Positions 24,237 through 35,930 of a stretch of DNA of 64,000 nt are shown here, one piece after another (within the stretch, counting starts at the first letter, position 1; every line of letters starts with the position of its first letter). This DNA comes from Cokeromyces recurvatus (Eukaryota > Mucoromycota > Mucoromycetes > Mucorales > Mucoraceae). The stretch is taken from positions 99,219 through 163,218 of the forward strand of contig NW_026251434.1 in the NCBI RefSeq assembly GCF_025118155.1, given 5' to 3'. The notes beneath the pieces are model-generated. The model was not told the origin of the DNA, did not search any database, and saw only the letters and a program-made list of their open reading frames with translations. Made by a program: the position numbers and the translations under genes.

Positions 24237-25043
24237 CTATAATTAAGAAATAAAATCTTGAGTGTTATAGAGAAAATAGTCAAGAATAATGTAAGGAAGA
24301 TTAGTAAATTAGATACATTATCAGTGGATAGATAGTGATAAGTAAAGTATTTAAATAAATTGTTTAAATAAAATAAAAAGGAAAGAAGAATGGAGCAAAG
24401 AAGAGGCTTAATCCATAAATTGTGTATATTATATTATCATGGTTATAATAAATAGTTTAACACAAGTAATCAGTACTAAATTATTTATAATTATAAAATG
24501 GTGGCATTATTTTAGTAGAAAGTGTAAAGAGCATGATACAATAACATATTTGATCTACTTAAATACATACAATTTAGACTTATATATATATATGTATTAT
24601 TATATTTTATATTTTATTAGTTATCATTTGTTCATTGTTAAGTTTACTAGTAAAAATGGACACAAAATTTATTAATTATAATTTTAACATGTAGATGATC
24701 ATCTTCATTTACAAATGTGTTTATGCATGTAGCTTCAGTATACTTTTCTAAATATATATACTATACATATTTAAGCCCCAAAAATATCAATATGACTCAC
24801 ACTTTTAAGTCTTTATAAAAGCTTTAAAAGAAATTTAGTATTCAACTTAGAGAAGAAATTGCAGGGCAAAACAGCACTAATCTAGTACAAAAAATAAAAA
24901 AAAAGAGGGGGAGGAAGAAGAAAAGATGGTTGCTATTATTACATAATAAGATGAAGAGAACTACTACTACTACTATAATTATTATAATTATTATAGCAAT
25001 AGAGTAGTAATAAATATTAGCAGAAGAGGAGAAAGGAATGCAA
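23201..25043. other. Non-coding part of the left arm
   Basis: AT-rich, with A-runs at about 23965-23989 and 24187-24231. Short ORFs here are mirrored in the right arm but look like chance (Ile/Tyr/Val-rich, low complexity). Nothing recognised. Confidence 0.55.
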
Positions 25044-25065
25044 CAGTCACAGTATATTGTGACTG
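25044..25065. repeat. Perfect 8-bp hairpin upstream of tRNA-Leu
   Basis: CAGTCACA-GTATAT-TGTGACTG forms an 8-bp stem with a 6-nt loop about 65 bp upstream of the tRNA. It is duplicated in the right arm at about 31246-31267. Function unknown. Confidence 0.5.
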
Positions 25066-25129
25066 CTGTGACTTGCTTTTGATGTGGATATGGCATCTGA
25101 ATTACTTAAAATTAAAGTTTTCATGAAGC

Positions 25130-25212
25130 AGTATCATGACCGAGTGGTTAAGGTGGTAGACTTAAGATCTACTGCACGTAAGTGCGCGTGGGTTCAAACC
25201 CCACTGATACTA
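25130..25212 (+). tRNA. tRNA-Leu (anticodon UAA)
   Basis: The 83-nt sequence folds as a class II tRNA. The acceptor stem AGTATCA/TGATACT pairs perfectly and the discriminator is A. The D stem is ACC/GGT with GTGGTTAA in the loop. The anticodon stem is GTAGA/TCTAC with loop CTTAAGA (anticodon TAA). The variable arm is GCAC-GTAA-GTGC, and the T stem GTGGG/CCCAC closes the loop TTCAAAC. No intron is present. An identical copy in opposite orientation is at 31099-31181. Confidence 0.95.
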
Positions 25213-25379
25213 ATATTTTTTGATCTTCACGTTGGTATTCTTTTTCTTTTTTTTTTTTTATTGTAATAATAATTTTGTATTTCACAGATCAGATGTATCA
25301 TAATCAGAGATTATGCTTTACATGTACACTTTAATTTTGCTAGCTAATTGAATTAAGTTATAGACTATAATCATGGCAA

Positions 25380-26865
25380 CAATGACTCACTATAAGGGTT
25401 TAATAATCTTAGAACATTCCTGTTTGTGGATAAGAACAGTTATATCATATTTTTTCTTTGTTATTCTTGAATATAAAGAATGCTAGCAGTCTATCAGTAT
25501 AACTTGGACTACTCGACTTCGTTCTTGTAAGTCTATGGTAGTTGAAAATGTGTTCTTTTCATATATTTCGTCTGGATATTTATCTGTTGTAAATTACGTA
25601 TTTATTCGTTGTTGTTATTTTTTACTATTTACGAAGAACAATTATTATCATAACTTTGCTCATTGGGCTTTATTCGAACAAGCAGACCTATGTCCAATCC
25701 CTTAAAATAAAAAGATAGGTATTATAGAAAAATGTTATGCTAAAAAAAGTCCTAATAGAGCTATATTTAAGGATTTATGCATCTTACATGGAACTGTCAG
25801 CAAAATTGTAGCAGCTTATAGTGGTATTATATGTAACATAAAAAAGCCATTCAAAGAAATCATCTAGGTAGATTAGTCATGATGTCTTTGTATATTAATC
25901 ATTTTATAACTTCAATCGAAGCTCCTAAAAAGTTATATTGTTGGAGTTATGATATTTATGTTAAAACTATCCACAGATTTTTTAGATCTGTTGATTTAAA
26001 ACTTAGATCAAAAAGTCTAAATTGCGATTAACAATGAATGTAACCAAAATTGTTTGAATTGAGCTAAAGAATATAAAGACTAGGGAGGTGAGGATTGAAA
26101 AAAAAAGGTTATTTCAGCAATGAAACCAAATTAAATAGGTTTGATTTAGATGGTAGCATTAGGACATATGTAAATAAAAGTATGCCCTTTCGAGATCATA
26201 TTGTCAATTTTAACTATATTGGCAGTGGTAGAAGCTAGATTTTGTGGAGTAGTTTCATTCAACATGAACTCGGATTTGTTGCTAAAATTGGGTGAAGGAA
26301 TGGTCTCCAATTTGTTCTACGAAATATCAAGTGTTAGTTTTATTGAGGCTCTCAAAGACTATAGCCTTAAAAAAGAAAATATCATTTTACAGTAGGATAA
26401 TAATTCCAAGCATACATCCAAGTATGCAAAAGCTTAGTTAAGAAAAAAAGATTAACATTCATGGTTAGTCATTCTACTCACTAGACCTTAATTCAATTGA
26501 AAATCTTTGATTATATTTGGAATATAAGCTCACCAATTATGACATATCATCGAACAACATAGATAAGCTATAGCATTGAGTATTATATCTTTTGTACAAT
26601 AAAGTAATAGTAGATTTAAGTATAGAATACATAGAAAATATAATTAAGCTTGTTGAAGTGACTATTCATACAAAAGACGGTAAAATCAAGTATTAGTATC
26701 TATTTCTCATAAATTCTTCAATATGTTAATTTTAATATTTGATTAATACACATTATATATTTTACTTATAACTATATATGTTATTCCTCATAAAAAAATA
26801 TACATAAACTAGAATATAAAAAAATATAAATTCCAAAATTATTGAGCCGCTTATGTAAGCCACTC
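25380..26865 (+). mobile_element. Decayed Tc1-like element
   Basis: The left end CAATGACTCACTATAAG resembles the terminal repeat CAGTGACTCACAAAAG of the Tc1-like element at 57424-59116. The right end near 26851-26867 (TTATGTAAGCCACTCTA) resembles its complement. Inside, FIEALKDYSLKKENIILQ at about 26335-26393 followed by a stop, DNNSKHTSKYAKA and downstream fragments match the same transposase with many stops and shifts. The left end lies only about 4 bp from the inner border of the inverted-repeat arm. Confidence 0.65.
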
Positions 26866-27454
26866 TAACATACGCTGTTTCTATTAATGCTTTATTGAAT
26901 TTTTTTAATTTTATTATTAAAAAAAGAGATTAAAGATATAACTTAACAATTAGTATATATGTCTTAGATAATGCTGATAATTCCTACAAGCTCGTTCATT
27001 ATAACTAAATTATTATCCAATATATATAATATATACATACTCTTCAATTAATTTTTCCAGATATTTGTATGTTTTTTTCTACATAATTGCGTTCACACTG
27101 TATATACATATGTATATAAAAACTGAGATATTCTGTTAACAAATACATATAAAAAAAAAGACTAAATGAAAGTACAGCATTAACAGTCAGTAACTCAAAT
27201 ATCGATGGTGTTACTGCTTTAAATAACCAAATCAAAAAAATCAAATTTCTTGTATGCTTACATAGAACATTCCGCTTTTACAGTGTCACTTACTATTATT
27301 ATTATTATATAGATAGGCTTCTTTACATGATATGTCTAGATTGTAGCGTTTGTACCCTACATTATATTTAAATTAACTGTTTCTATTAATGTTATAATAA
27401 ACAGGTTTAAGGCCTCAAACAGGAATATATAGCAGAAATGTAAATGCAGAAGTA

Positions 27455-29080
27455 CAGTAACTCACAATGTTTTTAAAAATCAGACAAGTTATGCATATAT
27501 GTATTTGTACTTTTTTTTTTAGGCCAATACAACCCCCTATATTTTGTTATTAATAAAATATACATACTTTTCGCTTTCTAATGATATATAATTTATTATA
27601 AAAAACGCAAGTTACTTTCTGTAGTGAAAGTTTAAAATCAACATATACAAAATATTTATGCAAAACTTACTTTCTGAGTTTACAGTTTAGTTTATTTATT
27701 TAACCATATTTAGCTTTTATAACAAGTTCAATACATTTTAGCATACTTTCTATATACTTTAAACATGATCCAGCTGTAACTTTGTTGTACCAGACGGCAG
27801 CCAGTCTCTTCCAAAGCTCATTCATGTTTTTATAGCTATTTCATAAACAGCAAGCTTGCACTTGAGACAAAACCATAAGCTGTCAGTCAAATTTAAGTCT
27901 GGTGAGTAGGAAGGCCAATCCAGCATATTTATTTTTCTTTTCTTTTCTTTTTTTTTTTTTAAAGAATGTATTTGTGTATTTTGAGGTATGTTTTAAATCG
28001 TTATCCTGTTGAAGAATAACATCCTCCAATGTCAACCCATAATCTTTCAAAGTATTTATGAAGTCATCGTTAAGTACTCCATAATATAATTGCAAGTCCA
28101 TCTCGCTCTCTATCTTGGCAATAAAGCTAGAATCATGCTGTGTAAAATAGCTCTATTAAATTAAACTCCTACCTCCACTTTTTTACTACTTATGATTAAC
28201 AAGGTTATGGTTTTTGAAGGGTTTACTCCCTTTTAATCTACATCTATTGCTTTCCTTCTGATCCAAGCCAATTTATTTTTGTTTCATCACTGAAAACAAC
28301 TTTTTTTCTGATCTTCAACGGTCCAACTTTCGTATGATTTTACCCATTCCGACCGATTCTCCTTTTGCTCATTAGTCAATGGCAATGCGGATTTTCTGAT
28401 CTTAGAATCGAAATCAAATGTCTTCAGGAATCTACGAATAATCTAAGCAGTTATGTTGAAACATTAATCGCATAGGTTCCTAGCTGCTTCAATTACTGTA
28501 ATAAAATGATCAGCATAGAACGATCTTGCATTCAATCTACGACACAATTAGAGATTAATCTTAGGTACCTAGTTTTTTTGTTGCATGCAATGCCGTAAGC
28601 CTAAGCAATTTTTCCAATAGTAACATTGGAAATATCTAAACTTTTTGTGATAGCTCTATGAGACGCCTTAGCTTTAAGTTTAACTGAAATATCGTTCTTT
28701 ATTTCAATAGGAATTGGACACATGTCAGAAATTAGTTAGATGTAGAGATGTTATGAATGGCTTTGAAGAATTGTAAGTATCAGTAAATATTTGAAGTCAT
28801 AAAACTGAAAAAAAAAAACAGGTAAAAGCTATTATATAAAAAGTCCATTTCAACTAACTAGCTTAGTTATGCGAATTCTCAGATGATGGTATGAACGATT
28901 GGAATATTTATCCTGACTGACAAAATGATTGGAATTGGGACCTCAAGTTGTATCAATGAGTAACTTTAAACTACTAGTTTTTGAAACAATAAAAAAAAAA
29001 TCAGTAAACCAAACTTATAGAAAAGTAACATAAAAAAAAAGTTGGAAAATCATGAAAATCAACACTTTTGTGAGCCACTG
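27455..29080 (-). mobile_element. Decayed Tc1-like element with TA target duplications
   Basis: The ends match the family: left TA-CAGTAACTCACAATGTTTT (27453 on) and right CTTTTGTGAGCCACTG-TA (ending 29080-29082). Between them the minus strand, from about 28730 down to 27700, encodes a Tc1-like transposase riddled with stops and shifts. Recognisable are PIPIEIKNDISVKLKAKASH, VVFSDETKINWLGSEGKQ (first catalytic Asp), EDVILQQDNDLKHTSKY (second Asp) and NMNELWKRLAAVWYNKV near the end. The usual DLNPIEN segment is scrambled around a (TTTTC)n expansion at 27938-27960. Inactive. Confidence 0.78.
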
Positions 29081-29099
29081 TATATTTGATTTTCAAGCT

Positions 29100-30560
29100 T
29101 ACAACGACCTAATCTTATTACTTTTGTTAAACTCTAGTCTGAAAAAAAGAATGATGGAGGTATTTTATTTCCTCCAATATGTACCATTACTACTGCTAGC
29201 TCTATTGAAGTTGACGATGAGATAACAAGGTATATTTTATGTGTTTTTTTACCTTAACTATCATTATTGCGTCTCATAAAAACTTCATGCAGTATTTGGA
29301 AAGTAAAGAAGAAATACATGGGATGGGATAGGCTTACATAATGTCTACTTTTCCAAATGAATGTAATTTTGATAGTCTGCTAGAAATCAATAACGTGGAT
29401 TACTCTGACTATTTTAAGATATACAAACTTGTTTGCTTTTTTTTTTTTTAGATTCAAATTGTTCCTCTGGCCAATGTTTGCATTTAGACACATATTTCTA
29501 TAAATTATGGTAAATTATTTTTCCTGCGATCATAAAATTTATTAAATACTAGTGCATTATTTCACTATTTCATTTTGAAAGCAAATCCATACCCACTTGA
29601 GCTTGATGATGTTTTTTGGGCTAAGCCATTTAGAAATCCTCTATTTACAGTTAATTAAATCCGTCATGCCCAATCTTGATATCTTTATTGTACTTATCAA
29701 TGATATAAAAGAGCTGATTGAGGTATGATAGCCATTTTATGTTGATATAATACTGTATCAACTAAGATTTATCATTTTAAAAGTACAATTCTCATTTATG
29801 CAAGAAAAAAGCTAAGAGATATCTTATTTAAATTCGAATTCACAAAGTATAAACCAATGAATGTGCATGAAAAGGATGTATATGAATGCTTTGAAGTCAA
29901 TGCGAAAGTTTTTATTATTAGTCAAAATACATACATTACAGCTTACAAAGTTATATTTTATACGACTTTGAATTTGTTATCAAGTCATATGATAAACCCT
30001 ATCAACAAGTACGATGTTGAAACCATTTATGTACATCCTTTAGTTCAATCATAAGGACTGTATCCACAGAGCTTCTTAAAGAAAAATTGCCAATGCCATC
30101 TAATACAAAACTAACCAAGGAAGTCTTGGTAAAAATATTGGTTTTTGTGAGATGAAGTCCGTAAAACACATCAATATGTTGAGAAACCTTATTCTAAGCC
30201 TGTATAGGTTAGTTTATTTTGCAAAGGACACTATTGATATATCTAACTTTTGTTATATTTAGCTATTCTAATACATTAGCTCAGAAGCTATATTTTGTAT
30301 GCCTATTCTTCTTGGAGAAGCATTTTATTGAACATTTGAGCTCTTTAAGGTTGAGATTCCCTTGAACACTTCGGAAATTTCAGATCTGAAACTTCAAAAC
30401 TTAAGAATCTATGCTCTTTACAACACTTACTAGATTTGTGTACAGTGACTGATTATACTAACTCTTATAAATGAATGCCTCTTAGTACACCAGAGTTGAA
30501 TGATATCGTATCAAATACTCAAAATAAAGATGATACTGTCATTAGTTTTAAGAAATATTG
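29100..30560 (+). pseudogene. Decayed, unidentified coding region
   Basis: Short patches read like protein between stops and intron-like gaps: FPPICTITTASSIEVDDEIT (about 29170), NPYPLELDDVFWAKPFRNPL (about 29585), MPNLDIFIVLINDIKELIE (about 29668), the frame at 29857-30051 ending TIYVHPLVQS, and EMKSVKHINMLRNLILSLYR (about 30150). The pattern suggests a multi-exon gene or TE gene that has decayed. I do not recognise the family. No catalytic motif is visible. Confidence 0.4.
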
Positions 30561-30600
30561 CCTATCTTTTTATTTATTCTTTTTTTTTATCCTTTTAAGT

Positions 30601-30810
30601 AATATCCTTTTAAAGATATTAAAATAAAAACTAGTAAAGTCAACAAGACTGAACAATAGTCCTAGAAGTCGATTATTTTATTTACCATTTAAAATGATGG
30701 GTGATGTTTATATAAGAATATAGAAATATATGGTATTAGAGAACGATAAGAACAGTATAAGCTACGACCAAATAGTATTTAATATTATTAATAAAGTGTG
30801 CAAAGTTTTT
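30601..30810 (-). mobile_element. Diverged fragment of the solo-LTR family
   Basis: Blocks such as taaagtcaacaagactgaac, gattattttattta, aatgatgggtgatgttta and gctacgaccaaatag align in order with the 360-bp solo LTR at 56839-57198. Divergence is high and the ends are not preserved. It lies just before the right arm of the inverted repeat. Confidence 0.6.
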
Positions 30811-30884
30811 AAAATCCTAGGTTATAAAGAAGGATATAAATATATTGAAATCCATTTCTTTATATATATTACTATCTGTTCAAG

Positions 30885-30914
30885 TACTTTTAATCTAACC
30901 CTAGATTAAAAGTA
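30885..30914. repeat. Perfect 12-bp hairpin beside the right-arm border
   Basis: TACTTTTAATCT and its complement AGATTAAAAGTA flank a 6-nt loop (aaccct). It ends 21 bp before the right arm starts at 30936. It might be a remnant of a transposon terminus or a fork-stalling structure near the breakpoint; neither is shown. Confidence 0.5.
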
Positions 30915-31098
30915 ATCAGAATAGATTACTTTACACCATGATTATAGTCTATAACTTAATTCAATTAGCTAGCAAAATTAAAGTGTACATGTAAAGCATA
31001 ATCTCTGATTATGATACATCTGATCTGTGAAATACAAAATTATTATTACAATAAAAAAAAAAAAGAAAAAGAATACCAACGTGAAGATCAAAAAATAT

Positions 31099-31181
31099 TA
31101 GTATCAGTGGGGTTTGAACCCACGCGCACTTACGTGCAGTAGATCTTAAGTCTACCACCTTAACCACTCGGTCATGATACT
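31099..31181 (-). tRNA. tRNA-Leu (anticodon UAA), second copy
   Basis: Reverse-complement duplicate of the tRNA at 25130-25212, with identical stems, anticodon loop and A discriminator. It sits in the right arm of the inverted repeat. Confidence 0.93.
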
Positions 31182-32075
31182 GCTTCATGAAAACTTTAAT
31201 TTTAAGTAATTCAGATGCCATATCCACATCAAAAGCAAGTCACAGCAGTCACAATATACTGTGACTGTTGCATTCCTTTCTCCTCTTCTGCTAATATTTA
31301 TTACTACTCTATTGCTATAATAATTATAATAATTATAGTAGTAGTAGTAGTTCTCTTCATCTTATTATGTAATAATAGCAACCATCTTTTCTTCTTCCTC
31401 CCCCTCTTTTTTTTTTATTTTTTGTACTAGATTAGTGCTGTTTTGCCCTGCAATTTCTTCTCTAAGTTGAATACTAAATTTCTTTTAAAGCTTTTATAAA
31501 GACTTAAAAGTGTGAGTCATATTGATATTTTTGGGGCTTAAATATGTATAGTATATATATTTAGAAAAGTATACTGAAGCTACATGCATAAACACATTTG
31601 TAAATGAAGATGATCATCTACATGTTAAAATTATAATTAATAAATTTTGTGTCCATTTTTACTAGTAAACTTAACAATGAACAAATGATAACTAATAAAA
31701 TATAAAATATAATAATACATATATATATATAAGTCTAAATTGTATGTATTTAAGTAGATCAAATATGTTATTGTATCATGCTCTTTACACTTTCTACTAA
31801 AATAATGCCACCATTTTATAATTATAAATAATTTAGTACTGATTACTTGTGTTAAACTATTTATTATAACCATGATAATATAATATACACAATTTATGGA
31901 TTAAGCCTCTTCTTTGCTCCATTCTTCTTTCCTTTTTATTTTATTTAAACAATTTATTTAAATACTTTACTTATCACTATCTATCCACTGATAATGTATC
32001 TAATTTACTAATCTTCCTTACATTATTCTTGACTATTTTCTCTATAACACTCAAGATTTTATTTCTTAATTATAG

Positions 32076-32127
<52 letters not shown>

Positions 32128-33102
32128 GTCGTGTTAAAAGACCTTTGATATTATTTAGATTATAATCTACAGCATTAAAAATTCAATAATATCACTATTA
32201 TTTTTCATTTTCTATTATTGTTCAGATTCAGTGTAAATAGAGCAAAGAATATTCACAAAATAGAGTTTACCATACAAGATGTCTATTAAAGATAGTTCTT
32301 TTTTTCTTTCTTTTCTTTAATTTTTTTTTTTTTTTTTTTTTTTAAACTAGTCTCAGGAGAACAGGATCTATACAAGATGTTTAAACAGTATCTGTGAGTA
32401 TATTATTATGAATACATACAGTAGATATTGATCAAATATATCCTTAACATATTGAGAATACTTTTATACATGTCATAGTAGATACACAAGCATACCTTTT
32501 TATTTTTCTATAACTTGCTTAAGCTAATATTAATAATAATATGTATAAAATATATATATATCAAAAGGCTTGTTTTTATTCGGTAGTATGATTGAATGTT
32601 ACTTACTATTTGTAATATATAACGTGCTACTTATATACATTACATAATACTTTAACTTATTGAAGCTTATCAATTTTCTTTCTTTCTCGATATCTTTGAC
32701 ATTCAATCAATACAGATGATTGTCTATTGCTTATTTATTATTACTCGTTCTATTTTTATATTTATTTAATATAATATCATGCTTAATTCAAGATCTAAGT
32801 GTAAAGTCTGTTTCTTTTAATAATAATGATAGTATCAATTATTATAACTAAATGAATACTCTATTATTACCTTTCATATATTAGATAATATTACCTAAAG
32901 TTTGTCTTTTTTTATTATATAAGATAATAATTTAATCTCTAATACACAAAGTATTATAGGAATATATATCTCTATAATTATCACTTCTTTCAGGCATGTA
33001 CATATATGTATATATATAAGGCATACACCCTTTTTCAATAGTTTATTATATTTAGCTCTAATTAACTATTATTTATCATCCCCCTTTAATAGTGTATTAT
33101 AC

Positions 33103-33428
33103 CATAACAACAACAACAGTTACTACTACTAATACTACTACTACTATTACTATTACTACTACTACTACTACTACTAACTACTACTACTACTAATATTACT
33201 AACTACTACTAGCTACTACTACTACTACTACTATTACTATTACTACTACTACTACTACTACTAACTACTACTACTACTAATATTACTAACTACTACTAGC
33301 TACTACTACTACTACTACTATTACTATTACTACTACTACTACTACTACTAACTACTACTACTAATATTACTAACTACTACTACTAGCTACTACTACTAAT
33401 ACTACTACTACTACTACTATTACTACTA

Positions 33429-33489
<61 letters not shown>

Positions 33490-33513
33490 ACTACTACTAC
33501 TAATATTACTACT
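33103..33513 (-). repeat. TAC trinucleotide microsatellite block (mirror copy)
   Basis: Reverse complement of the GTA block at 22779-23200, with slightly different unit numbers. This array accounts for nearly all of the length difference between the two arms. Confidence 0.9.
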
Positions 33514-33661
33514 GCATATAAACATTAAACAATTTATATAAGCATTTTTTTTTTTTTTTTTAAAAAGAAAAGCCTGGTCTCTTTTCCGTTCAAAACGTTA
33601 TGATTTCTCACATGAGACCTACTACTTTTTTTTATTTTTATTTTTACTTTTTACTTTTTAT

Positions 33662-33912
33662 TTAAGCAATAGTGACCTCAACTTCAACTCCAGGTTCAAT
33701 GGAAATAGAAGTGATTTGCTTAACAATCTCAGAGGGAGAGTGCAAATCAATCAAACGCTTGTGGATTCTCATCTCGAAACGGTCAAAGGTCTCAGAACCA
33801 TTACCACAGGGTGACTTACGAGTAGTAATACGGAGAACCTTGGTAGGAAGACGAACAGGTCCCTTAACCTTGAGTTGCTTATCCTTAGCACGTTGGATAA
33901 GATCAGAAGAAA
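33662..33912 (-). pseudogene. RPS20 exon 4 duplicate, lacking exons 1-3
   Basis: The 251-bp final exon of RPS20 is present intact, from the splice acceptor to the stop, but exons 1-3 and the promoter are absent because the inverted repeat ends ten bases into intron 3. It cannot encode uS10 on its own. It still reads [18 protein letters not shown] onward without change, consistent with very recent origin. Confidence 0.92.
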
Positions 33913-34080
33913 CTGCAATACATAATTACCATATCATATAAATGTTTACTTTTTGTTATGATAGTTATTTATTATATATAAAATGCCAATGATTTTTTTT
34001 TATATTAAAAATAATGTATAAGGAAATTCCAAAAATAGAATTTTTTTTTCCTTCTTCTTCTTCTTCAAAAGATTAACATT

Positions 34081-34142
34081 ATGCCACTACAATTTAAAGG
34101 AGCACCTAAATGTCCACGTTGCGAGAAATGTAAATAGTTATT

Positions 34143-34174
<32 letters not shown>

Positions 34175-35178
34175 TTTATAAACTGGATCTTATTAATTTT
34201 TTGTTTTTTAACAGCTGTTTACATGGCTGAGCAGGTACGCTGAGAAGTAAATATAGAATAAATAGAGAAACAATACTTACATCTTTGGTTAGGTCATTGG
34301 CCCTGGGGGCCCATGGCACAAAAACTGCTTAACTTGCAAGGTAAATTAAGTTATTTATATAGTATGATTTATTATGACTTACTAAATAATAAATGGGGGG
34401 GTGGGGAATGCAATTACTGGAATTGTTATATAGGAATGCAATAAAAGATTAGATTCAACAACTTTAACAGAAAAGAACAATGAGGTAATAGAGACGAAAA
34501 AATAAAGGATAAATATCCAATTATTAATCAACTAGTAGGCGTACTGTAAAACTTGTTATAATCGTAAATGGGGGCCTAAAGGATATGGTTTTGGTAATTT
34601 ATTATGTATATATTACATACATGATTGCACTAATATTTTCTATAATTATAGCTGGAGGAGCAAGCTTTTTAAGTACAGAAAGTAAATTGCCCAGCGAAAT
34701 TTTAAAAGAAAATTATTTACCTAGCGGCAATCATCATCTTACACGTAATGTAGCTGAGCAATCACCACCACTAAAGCCAGTTGATAATAAGACTGAAGAA
34801 ACCATTTTACCTTCTTTACCTAATCGTCCTCAACTGCCACCACGTCCAAGCCTTCCTTCTAGACCTACCAATCATGAACAACAAAGCTATATCAAGCATC
34901 ATACAGACTATGTTCCTCGTAAATTTAATTTTGGTTCCCAACCTGATATTTGTGTTAGTTGTCAAAAGCCAGTTTATGCAGCCGAATTAGTCTTAGGAGC
35001 GGGTAACAAATATCATAAGATGTGTTTAAAATGTTCACAATGTGGGAAAAGGTTAGATTCAACAAATATGGTAGATAAAGATTATGATCCTTATTGTAGA
35101 GGATGTTATTCAAAGTTGTTTGGGCCTAAAGGGTACGGATATGGTAATCTATTAACACCAGAAGGCGCAACTCGTTAA
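34081..35178 (+). CDS. Two-LIM-domain protein (CRP-like)
   Basis: Six exons, 34081-34129, 34215-34234, 34293-34340, 34434-34484, 34539-34593 and 34652-35178, encode 249 aa. LIM domain 1 (about residues 12-67) runs CPRCEKSVYMAEQ, GGPWHKNCLTC, YCKTCYNRKWGPKGYGF. LIM domain 2 (about 180-235) runs CVSCQKPVYAAE, KYHKMCLKCSQCGKRLD, CRGCYSKLFGPKGYGYG. Each keeps the eight zinc ligands and the Gly-rich tail typical of cysteine-rich proteins that bind actin or scaffold complexes. A Pro-rich linker (LPNRPQLPPRPSLPSRP) could bind SH3 domains. Exon 2 is only 20 nt and intron 1 carries a (GT)n repeat. The start lies close to the right border of the inverted duplication, so its promoter was probably rearranged. 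Confidence 0.9.
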
Positions 35179-35442
35179 TAAAGTATACATATAATTCTTT
35201 CTCCAATATCACGGCAAGTACTTGAATATATCAAATTTATAAAATAAAATAAAATAAAATAAATAGAATGGAATAGCCTTAAAAAGCTAAAAGCTGATAT
35301 CATCATTATACTGTGCCTGTAAATAGAAAATATGATGCAAGTCATATTTCATCAAAAATAAATATGTATATAAATATGAGATTCTTTTATTTCTGTCTTT
35401 TTTTTTTTCATATCAATAAACAAAACAAATTAACTATTCAAA
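35179..35442. promoter_or_regulatory. Intergenic region before the CsbD-like gene
   Basis: 264 bp with an (AAAAT)n tract around 35240-35260 and a pyrimidine/A-rich leader just before the ATG. No specific site recognised. Confidence 0.4.
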
Positions 35443-35742
35443 ATGTCTCCACTCTCAAGATCTGAAGGTAAAAAAGACCAAGCTGTTGGTAACATGAAGG
35501 ATACCGTTGGTAGTGCTTTTGGCAATGAATCTCTCCAAAGCAAAGGCAAGACACAGAATGCAACTGGTCGTGGTGAAGAAGGAGGTGCTCAAATGTCTGA
35601 TTACATAAAGGGTACTGCTAATCAAGCTAGTGGAGCTGTTAAGGGTGCTTTTAACTCTCTTACAGGCGATACATCTGCTGAAGCAGCTAATAAGTGTCAA
35701 CAAAAGAAAGGAGAAGCTCAAAAGGGATTCAGCAATTATTAA
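35443..35742 (+). CDS. CsbD-like small stress protein
   Basis: A single-exon 99-aa hydrophilic protein. It has two CsbD-type segments: GKKDQAVGNMKDTVGSAFGN near the N-terminus and YIKGTANQASGAVKGAFNSL in the middle, each with the (K)G-A-G/V-K spacing of that family, and a final KKGEAQKGF. Fungal CsbD-like proteins are small, abundant and stress-induced; their biochemical role is poorly defined. There is no signal or membrane segment. The ATG has an excellent context (caaaATGTC) after a T/A-rich leader. Confidence 0.85.
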   Translation: MSPLSRSEGKKDQAVGNMKDTVGSAFGNESLQSKGKTQNATGRGEEGGAQMSDYIKGTANQASGAVKGAFNSLTGDTSAEAANKCQQKKGEAQKGFSNY

Positions 35743-35788
35743 ATATAATTTGTATATGAAAGATTGAATATGCATACAAATATGTATA

Positions 35789-35820
<32 letters not shown>

Positions 35821-35930
35821 ATAAATAATAACTTGCGATTGTTGTAATATATAATATGTATGTCCCCTCTTTTTTTTTTTTTTTTTTCCATTTATTTATT
35901 TACAAAAGTATGACGTATGTGTAAAGGAAA
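35743..35930. other. Convergent intergenic region with homopolymers
   Basis: 188 bp between two convergent genes, with T-runs at 35790-35812 and 35871-35888 flanking AT-rich DNA. Probably holds both polyadenylation regions. Confidence 0.5.

Larger units (their letters stand above)
22371..25376 (+). repeat. Left arm of a 3.0-kb inverted duplication
   Basis: This 3006-bp segment recurs as its reverse complement at 30936-33922. It contains RPS20 exon 4, GTA microsatellites, two long A-tracts, a tRNA-Leu and otherwise unique sequence. In the parts compared by eye the arms differ only in lengths of homopolymers and microsatellites: T13 versus T12 near 25256, A9 versus A10 near 24900, and about 19 bp net in the GTA array. 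The spacer between the arms is 5559 bp. This indicates either a very recent duplication or an assembly error. Confidence 0.93.
30936..33922 (-). repeat. Right arm of the 3.0-kb inverted duplication
   Basis: This is the reverse complement of 22371-25376, 2987 bp long. The outer border falls ten bases into RPS20 intron 3 (ctgcaataca at 33913-33922), after which sequence diverges completely. The inner border is at ccatgatt (30936). The outer border lies only 158 bp upstream of the LIM-domain gene start at 34081. Confidence 0.93.
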
